From Acidobacteriota bacterium (GTDB lineage Bacteria; Acidobacteriota; Terriglobia; Terriglobales; Acidobacteriaceae), in contig QIAS01000295.1 in the NCBI GenBank assembly GCA_003225615.1, positions 1-7,841 on the forward strand: a stretch of DNA of 7,841 nt, given 5' to 3'. Position 1 is the stretch's first letter; each line of letters begins with the position of its first letter. A program made the translations under genes and the position numbers. Positions 5,458 through 7,841 of this stretch are shown one piece after another. The notes below the pieces were generated by a model. That model was given only the letters and a program-made list of their open reading frames with translations, had not been told where the DNA came from and did not search any database.

Positions 5458-5493
5458 CCCCCCGTAACTCCCCCATTCCCCGCCATTCCCCCC
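5458..5493 (-). other. putative G-quadruplex motif (minus strand) before the TPR gene
   Basis: Four C-runs on the plus strand, at 5458-5463 (6), 5470-5474 (5), 5478-5481 (4) and 5488-5493 (6), are separated by 6, 3 and 6 bases. The minus strand therefore has four runs of four or more G with loops of at most six bases, which fits the standard intramolecular quadruplex pattern. It lies 34 bases before the ATG at 5527, on the template strand of the TPR gene. Confidence 0.6.
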
Positions 5494-5526
5494 TCTCTTG
5501 GTTTACGATGATTATTGCCCGCTCCC

Positions 5527-6714
5527 ATGCAAGCTGCCGCCAATCCTCCCATTGCCACGCGCGCCATCGCCACCCGCGGACCTCTGGTTCTCGCCATCCT
5601 CGTCGCCTTGGCCGTCATAGGACTCGTGGGCGTTAACCAGCTCGTCGTTATCCACCGCCGCCAGGTAAGGAAGTTGGCGGAAAAGGCGTACCAGCTCGGC
5701 CTTGCCGAGCAGCAATCCGGAAAGCCCGAACGCGCGATCGAAGATTTCCGCGCCGCGCTCAGCTACGATCCCGACAACGACCAGTACCAGCTCAGCCTGG
5801 GCCGCGCACTCCGCGACACCGGCCGCCTCGACGAAGCCGAATCCTATCTCTTCAGCCTTTGGCAGCGCACCCCGCAGGACAGTACCATCAACCTCGCTTT
5901 AGCACGGCTGGCGGTTCGCAAAGACAATCTCGACGAAGCCCTGCGCTACTATCACAATGCTATTTATGGAGTGTGGAAGTCCGATCCCGACGCCAATCGC
6001 CGCCAGGCCCGCTTCGAGCTGACCGAGTTCCTCTTGCAGAAAGGCGCGCTACCGCAGGCACAAGCGGAGTTGGTCGGTATCCTGCCCACGCTTGCTAAAG
6101 ATCCCGCGGTGCATCTCCGTGTCGCCGAAATGCTCAACCGCGCCCAGGACTACAACCGCGCCCTTACAGAATTTCAATACGTGCTGCAAAAAGATCGCCA
6201 CAATGCCGCCGCACTCCTCGGCGCCGGACAGGCCGCCTTTCAACTCGCTCGCTATCGCACCGCGCAAATTTATCTGCTGGGCGCGGTCAACACCGAACCG
6301 GGAAACGAGCGCGCCGCTCAGCTCTTGCAGAATGCAACCCTCGTCCTGCAAGCGGATCCTTTCCGCCGCGGCATCTCCGACGTCGAACGCAATCTCCGCA
6401 TTCAAGTCGCCTTCGCTCAGGTTGGCCGCCGCCTCGATAGTTGTTTAGCCCCTCCCGATTCCGACGCATCTTCCCCAACCGATGCCGGCACTGCCGCTCT
6501 ACCCCCCGATCTTGCCGCTCTAAAAACCAAATGGAAGCAGATGCAACCCAAACTTTCCCGCATGAGCGACGAACCTTCATCCGATCTGCAGGACGCCATC
6601 ATGGACCTCGTCTTCCAGATCGAGCAGCAGACCCAAACTGAATGCGGCCCGCCGCAAGCCCTCGATCAGGCTCTGCTGGCCATCGCCCGCGATCCCACCG
6701 GAGTCGACCGATGA
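5527..6714 (+). CDS. membrane-anchored tetratricopeptide repeat protein
   Basis: The product is 395 residues from ATG 5527. A TTG at 5515 would add four residues; neither start has a Shine-Dalgarno sequence, so initiation may be SD-independent. A basic N-terminus is followed by one membrane helix (about 19-42, PLVLAILVALAVIGLVGVNQ), then RRQVRK, suggesting a signal anchor. TPR units follow at about 51-84 (AEKAYQLGLAEQQSGKPERA), 85-118 (LGRALRDTGRLDEAESYL), 119-147 (LARLAVRKDNLDEALRYY), a divergent 160-190, 193-226 (LRVAEMLNRAQDYNRALTEF) and 227-260 (LGAGQAAFQLARYRTAQIYL). The C-terminal third has a Pro/Ser/Asp-rich linker (about 306-328) and a helical tail with KTKWKQMQPK. TPR domains bind partner proteins or peptides; the partner here is unknown. 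The stop overlaps the start of the CLC gene (ATGA), so the two are probably one operon. Confidence 0.85.
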   Translation: MQAAANPPIATRAIATRGPLVLAILVALAVIGLVGVNQLVVIHRRQVRKLAEKAYQLGLAEQQSGKPERAIEDFRAALSYDPDNDQYQLSLGRALRDTGRLDEAESYLFSLWQRTPQDSTINLALARLAVRKDNLDEALRYYHNAIYGVWKSDPDANRRQARFELTEFLLQKGALPQAQAELVGILPTLAKDPAVHLRVAEMLNRAQDYNRALTEFQYVLQKDRHNAAALLGAGQAAFQLARYRTAQIYLLGAVNTEPGNERAAQLLQNATLVLQADPFRRGISDVERNLRIQVAFAQVGRRLDSCLAPPDSDASSPTDAGTAALPPDLAALKTKWKQMQPKLSRMSDEPSSDLQDAIMDLVFQIEQQTQTECGPPQALDQALLAIARDPTGVDR

Positions 6715-7841
6715 CCGATCCGTCGCCTCAACTCCAATCCGCGGACACGGCTACGCTGAACGGTGCCCCCGCTCCCGCCGCCAGGGCCAGCCGCCAGGCT
6801 GCCCGTCAGGCTATACGCGCCGCGTTCCAGGAAGACCGTTTCTTCCTCGTGCTCGCCGTCTTCATCGGAATTTTTGCCGGCCTCGCTGTGGTCTGCTTCC
6901 GCCTGGCCATTGAATGGAGCCGCATTGCGCTCCTCGGCCCCGTCCCGCAACCTCACACCCTACGTCTGCTGTGGGTTCCCGCCGCAGTCAGCCTTGTGGT
7001 TGCTGTGCTCGTGATGCACCTCTTCCCACTCGTCCGCGGCAGCGGAGTCAATCAGACTAAAGCCGCTCTCTACATCTATAACGGGTTCATCCCCATCCGT
7101 ACCGCGATCGGAAAATTCATCACCGCCGCCCTCGCCATCGGCGCCGGACATTCCCTCGGCCCCGAAGATCCCTCGCTGCAAATCGGAGCTGGCATGGCTT
7201 CATTTCTCGGACGCCGCCTCGAACTCTCGCGCCAGAAGCAGCGTCTGCTCGCCCCCGTCGGCGCCGCCGCCGGCCTGGCCGCCGCTTTCAACGCTCCCAT
7301 CTCTGCGGTTCTCTTCGTCATCGAAGAAGTCATCGGCCGCTGGAGCAGCGGAATCCTCGGCGCCGTCGTCCTCTCTGCCATCTCCAGTGTCGTCGTGGTC
7401 CGCTGGTATCTCGGATCCGAACCGCTGTTCCGCATTCCCGTCGTCGGCATGGGCAAGCCCATCGAACTCCTCGCCTACGCCGCGCTCGGCGTCATTGGAG
7501 GCATCGCCGCCGTCATTTTCTCCAAGCTCATCGCCTACTTCCGCCCGCGTCTGAAAGCTCTTCCCCGCTGGACGCAATATCTTCAACCTTCCGCTGCCGG
7601 ATTCCTCATCGGCCTCATCGGCTTTTTCGGAGCTCCGCAAGTCATGGGCGCCGGCTATCAATACATCGACCAGGCCATGCACGGTCAGTTCGCCTGGAAA
7701 TTTCTCGCACTGCTCGCAGTCCTGAAAATCATCGCTACCACGCTCTCCTTCATCAGCGGAACCCCCGGCGGCATGTTCGCGCCCACCCTCTTCATCGGAG
7801 CCATGCTCGGGGGCGCAGTCGGCGGCGCTGCCCATCTTTTT
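6711..7841 (+). CDS. CLC-family chloride channel/transporter, 3' end cut off by window edge
   Basis: The frame is open from ATG 6711 to the window end (377 residues seen). CLC proteins are dimeric membrane proteins that carry chloride, many of them as Cl-/H+ exchangers. A cytosolic N-terminus rich in Ala (1-40) precedes the first helix (EDRFFLVLAVFIGIFAGLAV). Signature motifs are GSGVN at 110-114 (equivalent of GSGIP, with the chloride-binding Ser at 111), GPEDP at 150-154 (equivalent of GREGP, with the gating Glu at 152), AAFNAPISAVLFVIEEV at 191-207 (with the intracellular proton-glutamate position) and GGMFAP at 353-358. Retention of both glutamates favours an exchanger, an inference from the E. 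coli ClC. The region for the central Tyr and any C-terminal CBS domains lies outside the window. The start overlaps the TPR gene's stop by ATGA, implying translational coupling. Confidence 0.93.
   Translation, partial: MTDPSPQLQSADTATLNGAPAPAARASRQAARQAIRAAFQEDRFFLVLAVFIGIFAGLAVVCFRLAIEWSRIALLGPVPQPHTLRLLWVPAAVSLVVAVLVMHLFPLVRGSGVNQTKAALYIYNGFIPIRTAIGKFITAALAIGAGHSLGPEDPSLQIGAGMASFLGRRLELSRQKQRLLAPVGAAAGLAAAFNAPISAVLFVIEEVIGRWSSGILGAVVLSAISSVVVVRWYLGSEPLFRIPVVGMGKPIELLAYAALGVIGGIAAVIFSKLIAYFRPRLKALPRWTQYLQPSAAGFLIGLIGFFGAPQVMGAGYQYIDQAMHGQFAWKFLALLAVLKIIATTLSFISGTPGGMFAPTLFIGAMLGGAVGGAAHLF

Noticed and set aside
5167..5511. Plus-strand ORF of 114 codons in the gap before the TPR gene
   Set aside because: It has no Shine-Dalgarno sequence, crosses the GGGACGG/CCGTCCC hairpin and the C-tracts, and its translation looks like noncoding composition (Pro/Ser/Thr-rich tail).
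7200..7835. Long minus-strand ORF (211 codons) rich in Gly, Asp and Glu
   Set aside because: It is the antisense shadow of the CLC gene, whose plus-strand frame carries all the family motifs; the low-complexity acidic composition comes from reversed GC-rich codons.

Overview
The window looks like chromosomal DNA of a moderately GC-rich soil-type bacterium, most likely an acidobacterium (Acidobacteriota, Terriglobia-like). This is an inference from three things: a secreted Ig-like/PQQ-type beta-propeller protein of a style common in that phylum, hairpin repeats with the flanks TCATCCTGAGCG and GTCGAAGGACC, and a small OB-fold secreted protein ending in GKPIW. No rRNA, tRNA, CRISPR array, transposase or phage gene was seen.

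Layout. Positions 1-422 (minus strand) hold the start of a DUF2127 membrane-protein gene that runs off the left edge. A divergent intergenic region carries a CRP-like operator placed ideally over a -10 box, followed by a small secreted OB-fold protein (711-1118). Next comes a large secreted protein with two tandem Ig-like modules and a C-terminal PQQ-type beta-propeller. Its reading frame is broken near 2050-2080, so it now reads as two overlapping ORFs (1409-2179 and 2082-3929). Comparing the two module copies shows that the second has lost a net 47 nt. A long intergenic region (3930-4375) holds a REP-like perfect hairpin, a second CRP-like palindrome, a good sigma70-type promoter and a structured leader. 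It precedes an unrecognised secreted, cysteine-containing protein (4376-5137). Another gene-poor stretch (5138-5526) contains two hairpins and a C-rich tract whose complement fits a four-run G-quadruplex. The window ends with a membrane-anchored TPR protein (5527-6714) overlapping by ATGA a CLC-family chloride channel/transporter gene (6711 to beyond the right edge).

How the genes relate. Three consecutive plus-strand transcription units (711, 1409, 4376) encode exported proteins. Two of them have 9/10 matches to the CRP core (TGTGA-N6-TCACA) upstream and the third has a weaker 8/10 match, so a shared Crp/Fnr-family regulator is possible but unproven. The TPR and CLC genes are probably co-transcribed and translationally coupled. 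I see no defence system, biosynthetic cluster or mobile island. The strongest unusual signals are the repeat-linked frameshift, the CRP-like promoter architecture, the G-quadruplex motif and the unexplained secreted protein with its structured leader.
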